From Staphylococcus sp. M0911 (GTDB taxonomy: Bacteria; Bacillota; Bacilli; Staphylococcales; Staphylococcaceae): 64,000 bases of DNA. The position numbers were made by a program, and so were the translations under genes. Positions 18,471 to 26,914 of the stretch are shown piece after piece. Positions within the stretch are counted from its first letter, which is position 1. Each line of letters begins with the position of its first letter. Location: contig NZ_CP022881.1 in NCBI RefSeq assembly GCF_003491325.1, positions 1,488,001-1,552,000 on the forward strand, written 5' to 3'. The notes under the pieces were generated by a model, which worked only from the letters and a program-made list of their open reading frames with translations, was not told the origin of the DNA and ran no database searches.

Positions 18471-19567
18471 ATCATTTCACCTCTAGGTACACAGATTGTT
18501 AGTTTAGTTCCATTGTGATTTTCAATATTTAGTTCTCCGTTTAAATAATTTACTCTACTCCGAATACTACTCAGCTTTTCTTTATCTTTATTATTCATTC
18601 CTATACCGTTATCTTGGATAGTTAACATAATGCAATTTTGATAATCACTTAAATTAATTTTAACTGCAGTTGCATTAGCATGTTTAATAATATTATTTAT
18701 CGCCTCTTTTAAAATCATGGATACCAAAGCCTGTTTAGCTGGATTTAAAGATGCTACTATTTGTGTGTTAGAAAAAGCAAAATCAATTTGAGCATCTTTT
18801 AAAATTGTCGATACTGCTTTAACTTCTTCTTGAAATGAAGGCGTTTGAAGATTTTCTATTATATTTCTCACTTTTTTTAACGTGTCTTTTGATAGTTCAT
18901 TGATAGATTCTATTTCATCTCTAGCTTTAGCTGGTTGTTGATCAATCAGTTTCATAGCCAGCTCTGATTTTAAGGTTAAACTTGCAAAAACGTGACCTAA
19001 TGTATCATGCAAATCTTGTCCTATACGTGATCGTTCTTGTTCCGCTATTAGAATATTAATGTATTTATTCTGTTCTGTAAGTTTTTCTTTCATTTTACGC
19101 TCTTCTAAAGCATAAATATTCCCTACACACATTAAAAATATGACCACAAAATAAATTGATAAAGGTAATGTTGCATCATTTATAATAATAAACGTGATTC
19201 CTAGTGTTACTATCATCGCAATAACAAATGTAATAAAATATTTAGACTTAAATCCTTTTTTCAACATGAAAGGAATAGCAAATGCACTAAAGAAATAAAA
19301 TAATGCATTCATCGGTTGTTTACATATAACAAAATAATCTAATAATATATAGTGAATCAAAAACATTGTATACAGTGTTTTATCACTCACGTGATTATAG
19401 TAAAAAACAATTGTGATATAATCAATTACAAAAATGATTAGAATCAGTAAATATTCCAATTTGGGTCTGTCAATACTGTAATCGATAAGGTTTAATATCG
19501 GAAAAATCAAATAAATTAAAGGAGTTATTCTAGTTCCAATTTTTGTCCAAACGGATACATTTGCCAT
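18467..19567 (-). CDS. Sensor histidine kinase (HisKA_3 family)
   Basis: A 366-residue membrane kinase. Five or six hydrophobic segments fill residues ~10-150. The dimerization/phosphoacceptor segment RIGQDLHDTLGHVFASLTLK has the DLHDTLGH motif of the NarX/DesK class. The ATPase domain has the N-box EAINNIIKHANAT and the G-box DNGIGM. The sensory part is almost all membrane, without a large external domain, as in DesK and other kinases that sense the membrane. It is encoded one base after the ABC permease stop, so the exporter and the signalling pair are made together. Confidence 0.93.
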   Translation of the reverse strand: MANVSVWTKIGTRITPLIYLIFPILNLIDYSIDRPKLEYLLILIIFVIDYITIVFYYNHVSDKTLYTMFLIHYILLDYFVICKQPMNALFYFFSAFAIPFMLKKGFKSKYFITFVIAMIVTLGITFIIINDATLPLSIYFVVIFLMCVGNIYALEERKMKEKLTEQNKYINILIAEQERSRIGQDLHDTLGHVFASLTLKSELAMKLIDQQPAKARDEIESINELSKDTLKKVRNIIENLQTPSFQEEVKAVSTILKDAQIDFAFSNTQIVASLNPAKQALVSMILKEAINNIIKHANATAVKINLSDYQNCIMLTIQDNGIGMNNKDKEKLSSIRSRVNYLNGELNIENHNGTKLTICVPRGEMM

Positions 19568-19568
19568 A

Positions 19569-20300
19569 TTAATCCACTGCTTTCTGTTTATTAATCAGTA
19601 TTGCGATAATTAAAAATATCACGCTATAAAAAAATATTATTCCAAAAGAAGTAAAATCGAGACTATCACCTTTACTTAAACGATAAGCCAAATGTTTAAG
19701 ATGATAAGTAGGTGTTAATTTAGAAATAGTTTGTAACCAATTAGGAAATGTGTTAGTTGGGAACCATAAACCTCCTAAAATCGCTAATCCTATACCTATT
19801 AAGTTAGCAATACTGCTTGCTTTTTGAGTATCGTTAAATTGAGCAATAATTAAACCTAATGTTAACAACAAACTAGCACCTATCCATAATATAACTGCAG
19901 ATTTTATCCACTTTATCATTTCCATATTTACGTTATTATAAAAATGTGCTACTACAAATATTAATACAATAGCTAATAAAAACTGAAAAGTAGTCTTACT
20001 AACTTTAACCAAATAATATGACGTTATATTGAGAGGTGTGGTCATAAGATGCTTAAACCACCCATTTGTTCTTTCTTCAATCATATCAATAGGAAATGAA
20101 ATCAAACAAAAGTTCATACAACTAAATACTACCATACTATACATATATTCCTTATAAAATATTATTCTTTCAGACTTAGGCAAATCTAATATAGAAGTGA
20201 ATAAAAGATAAAAAAATAGTGGTAAACATATGGACATGATTAAATATAATCTTTTCCTAAGTAGGACTTTAAATTCGATTGTAAAATAAGACATTAGCAT
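19569..20300 (-). CDS. ABC-2 type exporter permease
   Basis: A 243-residue membrane subunit with six hydrophobic segments, ABC-2 (drug/lipid export) type. The loop ERTNGWFKHLMTTPLN and the region GLWFPTNTFPNWLQTISKLTPTYHL are typical of the family. It pairs with the ATPase encoded just upstream; the two overlap by one base at position 20300. The cargo is unknown. Such ABC plus DesK-like modules (compare Bacillus YvfRSTU) often answer to membrane-active agents. Confidence 0.9.
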   Translation of the reverse strand: MLMSYFTIEFKVLLRKRLYLIMSICLPLFFYLLFTSILDLPKSERIIFYKEYMYSMVVFSCMNFCLISFPIDMIEERTNGWFKHLMTTPLNITSYYLVKVSKTTFQFLLAIVLIFVVAHFYNNVNMEMIKWIKSAVILWIGASLLLTLGLIIAQFNDTQKASSIANLIGIGLAILGGLWFPTNTFPNWLQTISKLTPTYHLKHLAYRLSKGDSLDFTSFGIIFFYSVIFLIIAILINKQKAVD

Positions 20301-21172
20301 TATATTTCCTCCTCACTGATATGCGACTTATTAAATAGCACTTCTAATAGAGATGATTTATATATTTCAATTTCATTTAAATCAATATTCTGATTCATCA
20401 TTTCTATTAATATGTCCTTGACTTGTTTTGTTTTAATTTCGAACTTTTGTTCTAATTTTTTGAATATAAAATTAATAGCCAGTTTTTGAACTTCATCTTT
20501 ATATTTAAGTGGAATATATATGTAGGATGTTTTTTCTAATGACTTTATTTTATTTATATCTCCCTTAATTTTAATATGACCATTTTCTAATAAAGCAATT
20601 TGATCTGCCATTCTTTCTACTTCCTCTATATAATGTGTGGTATATAAGATGGTCATACCTTCACTTTTAAATCGATTGATTATTTTCCAAAAATGTTCTC
20701 TCGTTTCAATATCCATTGCAGTGGTTGGCTCATCTAATATAAGTAACTTTGGTCTACCAGTAACTGTTAAGGCAAAATCTAAAATTCTTTGTTGTCCACC
20801 AGAAAGCTTTGAAGCCCATTGATTTAACAATTGTTCGTCAAAGTTAGTGATATTCATAAAATCCTCTTTAGAAATATGCTCTTGGTATAAACTACAATAT
20901 AAATTAAATAACTCTTTTACTTTTACTAATTTTGGAAAATGTGTTTTTTGATATAAAACAGCCATATATTTTCTATTAATTAAACTATGTTTATCAATAA
21001 TTTCACCAAATTCCATTGCTTTATTACCAATAATAATATCGATTAATGTTGATTTTCCTGCCCCATTCTTGCCAATGAGTGCCGTGCAAATCCCATCTTC
21101 TATATTTAAGTTAATATTTTCAAGTACATTGACATTGTTAAATTGTTTACTTAAATGATTTATTTTTATCAT
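20300..21172 (-). CDS. ABC exporter ATPase
   Basis: A 290-residue ATP-binding subunit. Walker A is IGKNGAGKSTLI, the signature is KLSGGQQRILDFAL, Walker B is KLLILDEPTTAMD and the H-loop is YTTHYIEE. About 70 residues after the nucleotide-binding domain form a helical C-terminal extension, common in drug and bacteriocin exporters. It is the first gene of a four-gene operon with permease, kinase and regulator, with an AGAGGTGG ribosome-binding site. A putative operator lies at 21239-21266. Confidence 0.93.
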   Translation of the reverse strand: MIKINHLSKQFNNVNVLENINLNIEDGICTALIGKNGAGKSTLIDIIIGNKAMEFGEIIDKHSLINRKYMAVLYQKTHFPKLVKVKELFNLYCSLYQEHISKEDFMNITNFDEQLLNQWASKLSGGQQRILDFALTVTGRPKLLILDEPTTAMDIETREHFWKIINRFKSEGMTILYTTHYIEEVERMADQIALLENGHIKIKGDINKIKSLEKTSYIYIPLKYKDEVQKLAINFIFKKLEQKFEIKTKQVKDILIEMMNQNIDLNEIEIYKSSLLEVLFNKSHISEEEI

Positions 21173-21238
21173 TTATACCACCTCTTTTTTGAGTTGAATA
21201 CAGAATATCAAGTTTGTATAACTCAAAATAGTAGCGTT

Positions 21239-21266
21239 TGTCATTATTTAGATATGACATTTGTCA
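21239..21266. promoter_or_regulatory. Inverted repeats and promoter in front of the ABC/two-component operon
   Basis: TGTCAT (21239-21244) and ATGACA (21254-21259) form one inverted repeat. TGACA-TT-TGTCA (21255-21266) forms a second, overlapping one. On the minus strand ATGACA (21239-21244) could serve as the -35 of the operon, with TTATAC 17 bases on. The response regulator encoded in the operon is the likely ligand; this is inference. Confidence 0.5.
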
Positions 21267-21302
21267 CATACTTTACATAATATACTTATAATAAACAAAA
21301 AA

Positions 21303-21321
21303 ACTGCCACCATTAGTGACA
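21303..21321 (-). terminator. Terminator after cls
   Basis: On the minus strand CTGTCAC and GGTGGCAG pair around TAAT, followed by seven T. Confidence 0.7.
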
Positions 21322-21334
21322 GATTTTTTGTTTA

Positions 21335-22816
21335 TTATAAAATTGGTGAAATAAGTTTAGCTAAATCTTCTTTAATTTTAATTGTTAATGAACGATTTCT
21401 ATAGCCTTCTATTGTTAATTCTTTTGACTTTTTAATATCTTCTTTATAAGCTTGTTTAATTTTTTTAGCCATATCTTTATCATACACAAATGCATTAACC
21501 TCAAAGTTTAATTCAAAACTTCTATAGTCCATGTTTGCTGAACCGACTGACACGACCTCATCATCAATTAAACATACTTTAGAATGTAGGAATCCATTTT
21601 CATATGTATAAATATGGACACCACTTTCTAATAATTGTGCCGCATTCGCAAATGTTGCCCAATAAACAAATGGATGGTCTGGCTTACAAGGAATCATTAA
21701 ATGTACCTCAATACCAGTCGCTGCTGCCATTTTCAAAGCATTGATATATGAATTATCTGGAATAAAATAAGGCGTTTGTATATAAATCGACTTTTTCGCT
21801 TTCATAATCATTTTAGTATAACCAAATTCAATTTGATGCCAATCTTCTGCTGGACTACTCGCCACAATTTGCATAGGTACATGTCCATCTTGCACATGCT
21901 TTTTCGGGAAATATCTATCGTTATATTCGAATTGTGGTCTATGTGCTTGTGAATTCCAGTCCATCATAAATCGAGTTTGTAAACCATCAACTGCATCTCC
22001 AGCAATTCTAAAATGCGTATCTCTCCAATAACCTAATTTACCTAAACCAAGATAATCATCACCAACGTTGAAGCCACCTATATAGCCAACTTGTCCATCA
22101 ATGACTACAATTTTACGGTGATTACGGTTGTTCATTCTAAAATTGATAATAGGTAATTTAGAAGCAAAAAACGCCTCTACTTCTCCGCCTAGTTCATTAA
22201 AGTGTTTAAAATTAGCTCTTCCAACTTTTTTAGAACCGACATCGTCATATAATAATTTGACTTCTAAACCTTCTTTCAGTTTTTCCTCTAATGCTTTGAT
22301 GATACGTTTACCTAAGCCATCCAATTCGAAGCCAAAGTATTCTAAATGAATATAATCTTTAGCATTTCGAATATCTTCTAACATTTGATCATATAATTCA
22401 TGACCATCTGTAAAAACATCAAGTTGGTTATTTTCAGTAATAAATCCATCTTGATTCATAAGTAACATTCGTACTAGGTCATGGTGTTTCGCTACTAATT
22501 CGTTATCAGTACCATAATTGTGTTCATCAAAATCCTTAATCTGTTTATCAATAAGTTCATTAAAGGCATCTAATTCTTTACCATTATTTTTATCCAACTT
22601 ACGTTTAGACACTGTACGTCCAAAGAATAAATAAAGGATAAAACCAATTAAAGGTAATACAAATAGTACAAATAACCACGCCCATGTAGAACTTGCACTA
22701 CGTCGGTTTCTCTCCAAAAATATAATAATAAATGCTAAAACAACATTAATTACAAAACCTATTGCAAGTAATATCGTAAAAAGCATACCCAAATCATGAG
22801 AAAACTTTAATTCCAT
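21335..22816 (-). CDS. cls: Cardiolipin synthase
   Basis: Joins two phosphatidylglycerol molecules into cardiolipin plus glycerol at the membrane. The 493-residue protein has two N-terminal membrane helices (residues ~10-60) and two phospholipase-D HKD motifs: NHRKIVVIDGQVGYIGGFNV and HSKVCLIDDEVVSVGSANMD. The ATG at 22814-22816 was chosen because AGGAG lies nine bases away. The ATG two codons upstream is only three bases from that site. The length equals the S. aureus enzyme as I know it. A small Cse60-like gene sits 30 bases upstream on the same strand. Confidence 0.96.
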   Translation of the reverse strand: MELKFSHDLGMLFTILLAIGFVINVVLAFIIIFLERNRRSASSTWAWLFVLFVLPLIGFILYLFFGRTVSKRKLDKNNGKELDAFNELIDKQIKDFDEHNYGTDNELVAKHHDLVRMLLMNQDGFITENNQLDVFTDGHELYDQMLEDIRNAKDYIHLEYFGFELDGLGKRIIKALEEKLKEGLEVKLLYDDVGSKKVGRANFKHFNELGGEVEAFFASKLPIINFRMNNRNHRKIVVIDGQVGYIGGFNVGDDYLGLGKLGYWRDTHFRIAGDAVDGLQTRFMMDWNSQAHRPQFEYNDRYFPKKHVQDGHVPMQIVASSPAEDWHQIEFGYTKMIMKAKKSIYIQTPYFIPDNSYINALKMAAATGIEVHLMIPCKPDHPFVYWATFANAAQLLESGVHIYTYENGFLHSKVCLIDDEVVSVGSANMDYRSFELNFEVNAFVYDKDMAKKIKQAYKEDIKKSKELTIEGYRNRSLTIKIKEDLAKLISPIL

Positions 22817-22846
22817 AAACATATACTCCTAACGACATATTATCTT

Positions 22847-23050
22847 TTAATTTGACTCATTTTTGACTAAAGTCACAAAAGCAGTGAAATCTTCCTCAAT
22901 ATTTGGAAACTTTTGTTCTTCAGTCTGTTTAATTGTAACATTTAACAAACGATAATTTGCCCCTTCTTCTGATTTTAAAAATTCATTTAAAGTACTTTCT
23001 AATTTTTCTAAACTACTTTCTGTAAAAGTCTTAAATTTAATTTGTTCCAT
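22847..23050 (-). CDS. Cse60-like small protein
   Basis: A 67-residue acidic protein beginning MEQIKFKTFTESSLEKLES. It resembles the Cse60 family, named from a Bacillus sporulation protein but also found in non-sporulating Firmicutes: an N-terminal strand, a helix KLESTLNEFL, then strands RLLNVTIKQTEE and DFTAFVTLVK. The function is unknown. A good ribosome-binding site (AAAGGGG) precedes the ATG. It is likely co-transcribed with cls. Confidence 0.7.
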   Translation of the reverse strand: MEQIKFKTFTESSLEKLESTLNEFLKSEEGANYRLLNVTIKQTEEQKFPNIEEDFTAFVTLVKNESN

Positions 23051-23278
23051 GTTCTAATCCCCTTTTCTTTTTATTGATTAAATGATACGGCTTTTCCAAA
23101 AATAATTCAATAAATAGCGAAAGCGACAAAAGTAATTAAATATATTTCGACATTATATTGCTCGGAATATATTTGAAATATATTTAAAATAAGATATAAT
23201 ATATTCATCCATCTTAGTTATCAGAATAATCTAACTAATTAAGGAAAGTAATTCATTGTAATATTGGAGGGAAAGTAA

Positions 23279-24304
23279 ATGTTATCTTTTGAAAATGACT
23301 ATTTAGAAGGTGCACATGAAAAAGTTTTACAACGTTTAATTGAAACAAATCGAATTCAAGCTCCAGGATATGGATTTGATCAATTTACTGATCAAGCTAT
23401 CCAACAAATTAAACATAAAATCAAATGTCCTGATGCAACGATTCGTTTTTTAGTAGGAGGTACGCAAACAAATCAAGTCGTGATTAACTCCATGTTAGAA
23501 AGCTATGAAGGTGTTATCTCAGCCGAAACTGGTCATGTTGCAGTACATGAAGGCGGCGCAATTGAATATAGTGGACATAAAGTACTGACAATCCCTTCAT
23601 CAGAAGGAAAAATCACTGCCAACGGTGTTGAAGATTATATTGAAACCTTTAATAGTGATTTTAAACGTGATCATATGGTCTTTCCTGGTATGGTATACAT
23701 TTCCCATCCTACTGAATACGGTACATTATATTCAAAAAGTGAATTAGAAGCACTATCTAACGTTTGCCGAAAACATAATCTACCCCTTTTTATGGACGGT
23801 GCGCGCTTAGGTTATGGTTTGATGAGTGATCAATCAGATATGACTATTGAAGATGTTGCGAATTTCTGTGATATTTTTTATATCGGTGGAACTAAAATCG
23901 GTGCATTATGTGGAGAAGCAGTTGTATTTACGAAGCAGAATGAACCCAAACATTTTACGACACGTATTAAACATCATGGTGCCCTATTAGCTAAAGGACG
24001 ATTAACCGGCATACAATTTCTTGAATTATTTACAGATGATTTATATTTCAAAATTAGCCGCCATGCGATAGAAATGGCCAATAAAATGAAAGAAGGTTTC
24101 CTTAAAAAAGGATATCGACTATATTTTGATTCACCCACTAACCAACAATTCTTCATTTTAAGTAACGATAAAATTAATGAATTAAAACAAAAAGTAAAAT
24201 TTGCCGTTTGGGAAAAATATGATGATCAACATCGAGTTGTAAGATTTGCGACAAGTTGGGCCACAACTGAAGAAAATGTTAATCGATTATTAGAATTGAT
24301 ATAG
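23279..24304 (+). CDS. ltaE: Low-specificity threonine aldolase
   Basis: A pyridoxal-phosphate enzyme of fold type I that splits threonine and allo-threonine into glycine and acetaldehyde. The 341-residue protein has LVGGTQTNQVV for cofactor phosphate binding, the cofactor-contacting Asp173 in FMDGARLGYG and the Schiff-base Lys206 in YIGGTKIGALCGE. A strong ribosome-binding site (TGGAGGGA) precedes the ATG. A terminator follows at 24318. The phage-derived block begins right after it. Confidence 0.94.
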   Translation: MLSFENDYLEGAHEKVLQRLIETNRIQAPGYGFDQFTDQAIQQIKHKIKCPDATIRFLVGGTQTNQVVINSMLESYEGVISAETGHVAVHEGGAIEYSGHKVLTIPSSEGKITANGVEDYIETFNSDFKRDHMVFPGMVYISHPTEYGTLYSKSELEALSNVCRKHNLPLFMDGARLGYGLMSDQSDMTIEDVANFCDIFYIGGTKIGALCGEAVVFTKQNEPKHFTTRIKHHGALLAKGRLTGIQFLELFTDDLYFKISRHAIEMANKMKEGFLKKGYRLYFDSPTNQQFFILSNDKINELKQKVKFAVWEKYDDQHRVVRFATSWATTEENVNRLLELI

Positions 24305-24317
24305 ATAAGTATTTTGA

Positions 24318-24354
24318 AAGCATCATTCTTTAAGAGATAAGAGAGTGGTGCTTT
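24318..24354 (+). terminator. Terminator after ltaE
   Basis: AAGCATCATTCTTT and AGAGAGTGGTGCTT form a long stem with G-T pairs, followed by TTATTAT. Confidence 0.65.
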
Positions 24355-24380
24355 TATTATATGTTCACGGAAGACATTTT

Positions 24381-24740
24381 TTAGACTACCTGGTCATCAA
24401 CATTGTCCACACCAGCTTCTTTAAGCATTAATCGTGTTTCCTCTTTCATTTGATTCAAAGCTTTTTCTGCTTTGAGTTCTTGATTTTCTTTCAGAACTTT
24501 TTCAAGTTCATATTGAGTCTTCTGATCACGATTCATCTTGGCTAATTTCTCAGCTTCTTGAACAGCATCTTTAATACGTTCATCTGACTTCTTACGTTCT
24601 CTGGTCAAACGGTCTTTAAGTATTTGTGATACTTCTTCTTGAGAAAAAGTTTTCTCAGTTTATTGTGATTGTTCATCACTGTTGTTTAATTCCTCATTGT
24701 TCTTAGGTTCTTCAGTAATATTACTTTGATTATTCTCCAT
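24381..24740 (-). pseudogene. Broken phage scaffold gene (DUF4355)
   Basis: The frame from the ATG at 24738-24740, preceded by CGGAGGT, reads MENNQSNITEEPKNNEE, hits an in-frame TAA at 24660-24662, then continues in the same frame as TEKTFSQEEVSQILKDRL. It carries on as an Arg/Lys/Glu-rich coiled coil to 24381. This pattern (acidic N terminus, SQEEVSQIL, LTRERKKSDERI coiled coil) fits DUF4355, the scaffold protein next to the minor head gene in many staphylococcal phages. The normal protein is nearly twice as long, so the 3' part is also lost. It marks the block as a decayed prophage head module. Confidence 0.75.
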
Positions 24741-24795
24741 GAGATATACCTCCGTTTATAGTCTGTCGACTGATATTCCATACTTGCTTTTAAAA

Positions 24796-24903
24796 TGTCA
24801 TCAGCACGTTTTGGACAATAAAAATAACCTTCACATTGGAAGGTTAAAAAAATGTATAAAAATAGCACCACTTTCTATATTTTTATGTAGAAAGGATGCT
24901 ATT
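24796..24903 (-). repeat. Cassette-end repeat, copy A (double terminator)
   Basis: A 108-bp repeat, nearly identical to copies at 25740-25848 and 26684-26791. On the minus strand it holds two terminator hairpins in series: AGCATCCTTTCTA/TAGAAAGTGGTGCT then ATTTTTATAC; and AACCTTC/GAAGGTT then ATTTTTATT. It closes the 65-residue gene at 24899. This copy is the one that continues into phage-like sequence. Confidence 0.85.
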
Positions 24904-25096
24904 GGGTGATTGTTTGTATTTCTTTAATTTCTGATTCATCAAATGAAAATATTCCTAGGTCATTTTCTAAATAGACAACAATATTTCCTGTTTCACTTTC
25001 GAATTCATTTTCATAGTCTGTCACAAATCCTTTATATATATCATTATTTAAAAGTGTTATAACAACATCTTTACGATATGTGTCTACAATTCTCAA
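24899..25096 (-). CDS. Candidate immunity protein 1 (Sm-like, 65 residues)
   Basis: A 65-residue protein starting at TTG (25094-25096), read as MRIVDTYRKDVVITLL. This start gives the same length and N terminus as its paralogue at 25844. AGGTGAG, which overlaps the toxin stop, is the ribosome-binding site. It has five predicted strands, with GFVTDYENE, GNIVVYLE and LGIFSFDESEIKEI, a pattern like small Sm-fold or immunity proteins. About 29 of 65 residues match the paralogue. It follows the Ntox50 module within ten bases, which suggests immunity. I infer the role from position only. Confidence 0.65.
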   Translation of the reverse strand: MRIVDTYRKDVVITLLNNDIYKGFVTDYENEFESETGNIVVYLENDLGIFSFDESEIKEIQTITQ

Positions 25097-25105
25097 TATT
25101 CTCAC

Positions 25106-25739
25106 CTACTTATTAATGTACGGTACTATATGTGCACCTGTTTTTGAATAATGTACTTTTCCTAAACTAGTTGTAATATAGTAATTATTAATATACACTT
25201 TTCCAATTATTTGTTTAAAATCAATAATCTCCTTTCTATCAAATCTTTTTCCACTTAATATTAATTCCCCAGTGGTATTTTTTTCTTTTAATAATTTATT
25301 TAATAAATCAATAGGTATTTCTGTATAGCTAGGTAATTTATTGTTCTTTAAAATAGCATTTTTCCTATTTTCTTCATATAGCTTATGACCTAACATATGT
25401 CTATTTTGTTTTTCAGGATTAATTTCTACTTTTATTTTACCATTACTTATCATTTCAAGCATTTCTTTTTTAGCTTTTTCTTGTAATTTTTCTTTTTCAG
25501 ATACTTTATTCTCTACTTGATATTTACCTTTACGCTCTTTAAAGAACTTGTCTCGCCAATTCCCTACATGTGGCACTGTGGTACTTCTACACCATGGATG
25601 CATAGGTGGCGCATTTACACCTGGAATCATTTCTTTAACTTTAAATACTTTGCCGTTGAGTTAATGACATAGTTTAGATGTTTTCTTATCTATTTTGGCC
25701 ACATATTTATATTCGCCATCTTCACCTAAATCTTTTAAT
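25106..25739 (-). pseudogene. Orphan MuF-Ntox50 toxin cassette 1
   Basis: Begins abruptly inside a MuF-domain remnant (LKDLGEDGEYKYVAKID onward) with no start codon. The remnant has one nonsense change: the Ser codon TCA after LCH is TAA at 25661-25663. The frame then stays open from 25630: MIPGVNAPPMHPWCRSTT, a linker KFFKERKGKYQVE and a C-terminal domain matching polymorphic toxin type 50 (EINPEKQNRH near its start, KVHYSKTGAHIVPY at its end), a predicted RNase class. The internal ATG has no good ribosome-binding site. Likely a silent cassette derived from tandem duplication. The companion immunity gene follows. Confidence 0.75.
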
Positions 25740-25848
25740 TGTAATCAGCACGTTTTGGACAATAAAAAATAACCTTCACATTGGAAGGTTAAAATTGGGT
25801 ATAAAAATAGCACCACTTTCTATTTATTTGTGTAGAAAGGATGCTATT
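25740..25848 (-). repeat. Cassette-end repeat, copy B (double terminator)
   Basis: Second copy of the 108-bp unit, more diverged in its middle than A and C. Its left part continues directly into the MuF remnant of cassette 1 at a sharp junction near 25740. Confidence 0.85.
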
Positions 25849-26041
25849 TTGTAATTATTTGAATATCTTCAATTTCAGAGTCATCTATAGAATATATACC
25901 CTGTGATGTATCTAAATCCATTACGAAATTTCCAGTATCACTTTCAATAGGGTTTTCAAAATTAATGACATTTCCAATTATATTATTATTATCTTTTAAA
26001 ATTACATTAACTTTTCGACCATAGGCCTTTGCAATTCTCAT
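25844..26041 (-). CDS. Candidate immunity protein 2 (Sm-like, 65 residues)
   Basis: A 65-residue protein (MRIAKAYGRKVNVIL at the N terminus) of the same beta-rich family as the gene at 24899, about 45 percent identical by eye. Its ATG overlaps the toxin stop by one base (TAATG), and AAGGAGG lies inside the toxin's last codons, a tight translational coupling typical of toxin-immunity or toxin-antitoxin pairs. Conserved positions include GNxV, ENxxES, TGN and DxSEIxxIQxIT. Function inferred from context. Confidence 0.68.
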   Translation of the reverse strand: MRIAKAYGRKVNVILKDNNNIIGNVINFENPIESDTGNFVMDLDTSQGIYSIDDSEIEDIQIITK

Positions 26042-26683
26042 TATTCAACCTCCTTTTTAACATATGGAACTACATGTGTCCCTGTTTTTGAATAATGTAC
26101 TTTTCCAAAAGTTGTATCTAAATATTGGCCATTTACAAATGATTTTCCAATTACAATTTCAAAATCTATTATTTCTTTTTGATTAAACTTATCTTTTAAT
26201 ATTAAAAATTCTCCAGTTCCTACTTTCTCTTTTAATAACTCATTAAGTTTTCGATTGGATATAATTGTATAACTAGGTAACATATAATTACTACTTATTG
26301 CTTGTCTTTTACTTTTTATAAATAAGTGATGATTTTTGTTATGTCTATTCTGTTTTTCAGGATTAATTTCTACTTTTATTTTACCATTACTTATCATTTC
26401 AAGCATTTCTTTTTTAGCTTTTTCTTGTAATTTTTCTTTTTCAGATGTTTTATTCTCTACTTGATATTTACCTTTACGCTCTTTAAAGAACTTGTCTCGC
26501 CAATTCCCTACATGTGGCACTGTGGTACTTCTACACCATGGATGCATAGGTGGCGCATTTACACCTGGAATCATTTATTTAACTTTAAATACTTTTCCGT
26601 TGATTGAATGACATAACTTAGACGTTTTCTTATCTATTTTAGCCACATATTGATATTCGCCATCTTCACCTAAATCTTTTAAT
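26041..26683 (-). pseudogene. Orphan MuF-Ntox50 toxin cassette 2
   Basis: Same layout as cassette 1. The MuF remnant starts at the same base, without a start codon, and its Glu codon before MIPG has become TAA (26575-26577), a different mutation from cassette 1. From 26574 the frame is open: MIPGVNAPPMHPWCRSTT, the same linker, then an Ntox50-type domain whose sequence separates from cassette 1 directly after INPEKQNRH and reconverges only at GKVHYSKTGTHVVPY. The shared head and variable tail are the hallmark of polymorphic toxins. Probably not expressed as a full MuF fusion. Confidence 0.75.
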
Positions 26684-26791
26684 TGTCATCAGCACGTTTT
26701 GGACAATAAAAATAACCTTCACATTGGAAGGTTAAAAAAATGTATAAAAATAGCACCACTTTCTATATTTTTATGTAGAAAGGATGCTATT
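26684..26791 (-). repeat. Cassette-end repeat, copy C (double terminator)
   Basis: Third copy of the 108-bp unit, almost identical to copy A. It ends the 40-residue gene of the first cassette and joins the MuF remnant of cassette 2 at about 26683. Confidence 0.85.
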
Positions 26792-26909
26792 TTTCTAATT
26801 TTTGTTCTTTATTCTTATTTTCTAATTCTATTGCTTTCTTGTATTCTTCATCCAATAATTCTTGTGACTGTTTATTAGTTATTTCACCATCTAACTGTGC
26901 AAAATACAT
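26787..26909 (-). CDS. Small protein, 40 residues, after the MuF-JAMM gene
   Basis: A 40-residue, Glu/Lys-rich helical peptide (MYFAQLDGEITNKQSQELL at the N terminus). AGGTGATT, six bases before the ATG, contains the TGA stop of the MuF-JAMM gene, so the two are coupled. It sits exactly where the immunity genes sit in the other two cassettes but is unrelated and much shorter. It may be a short partner or the remnant of an immunity gene. No family recognised. Confidence 0.55.
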   Translation of the reverse strand: MYFAQLDGEITNKQSQELLDEEYKKAIELENKNKEQKLEK

Positions 26910-26914
26910 TTTAA

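Noticed and set aside
24686-24871. 61-codon minus-strand ORF across cassette-end repeat copy A
   Set aside because: Its first part is the double terminator and its end overlaps the scaffold start; only the middle (CPKRADDILKASMEYQ) might be a remnant of a small phage gene. No ribosome-binding site.
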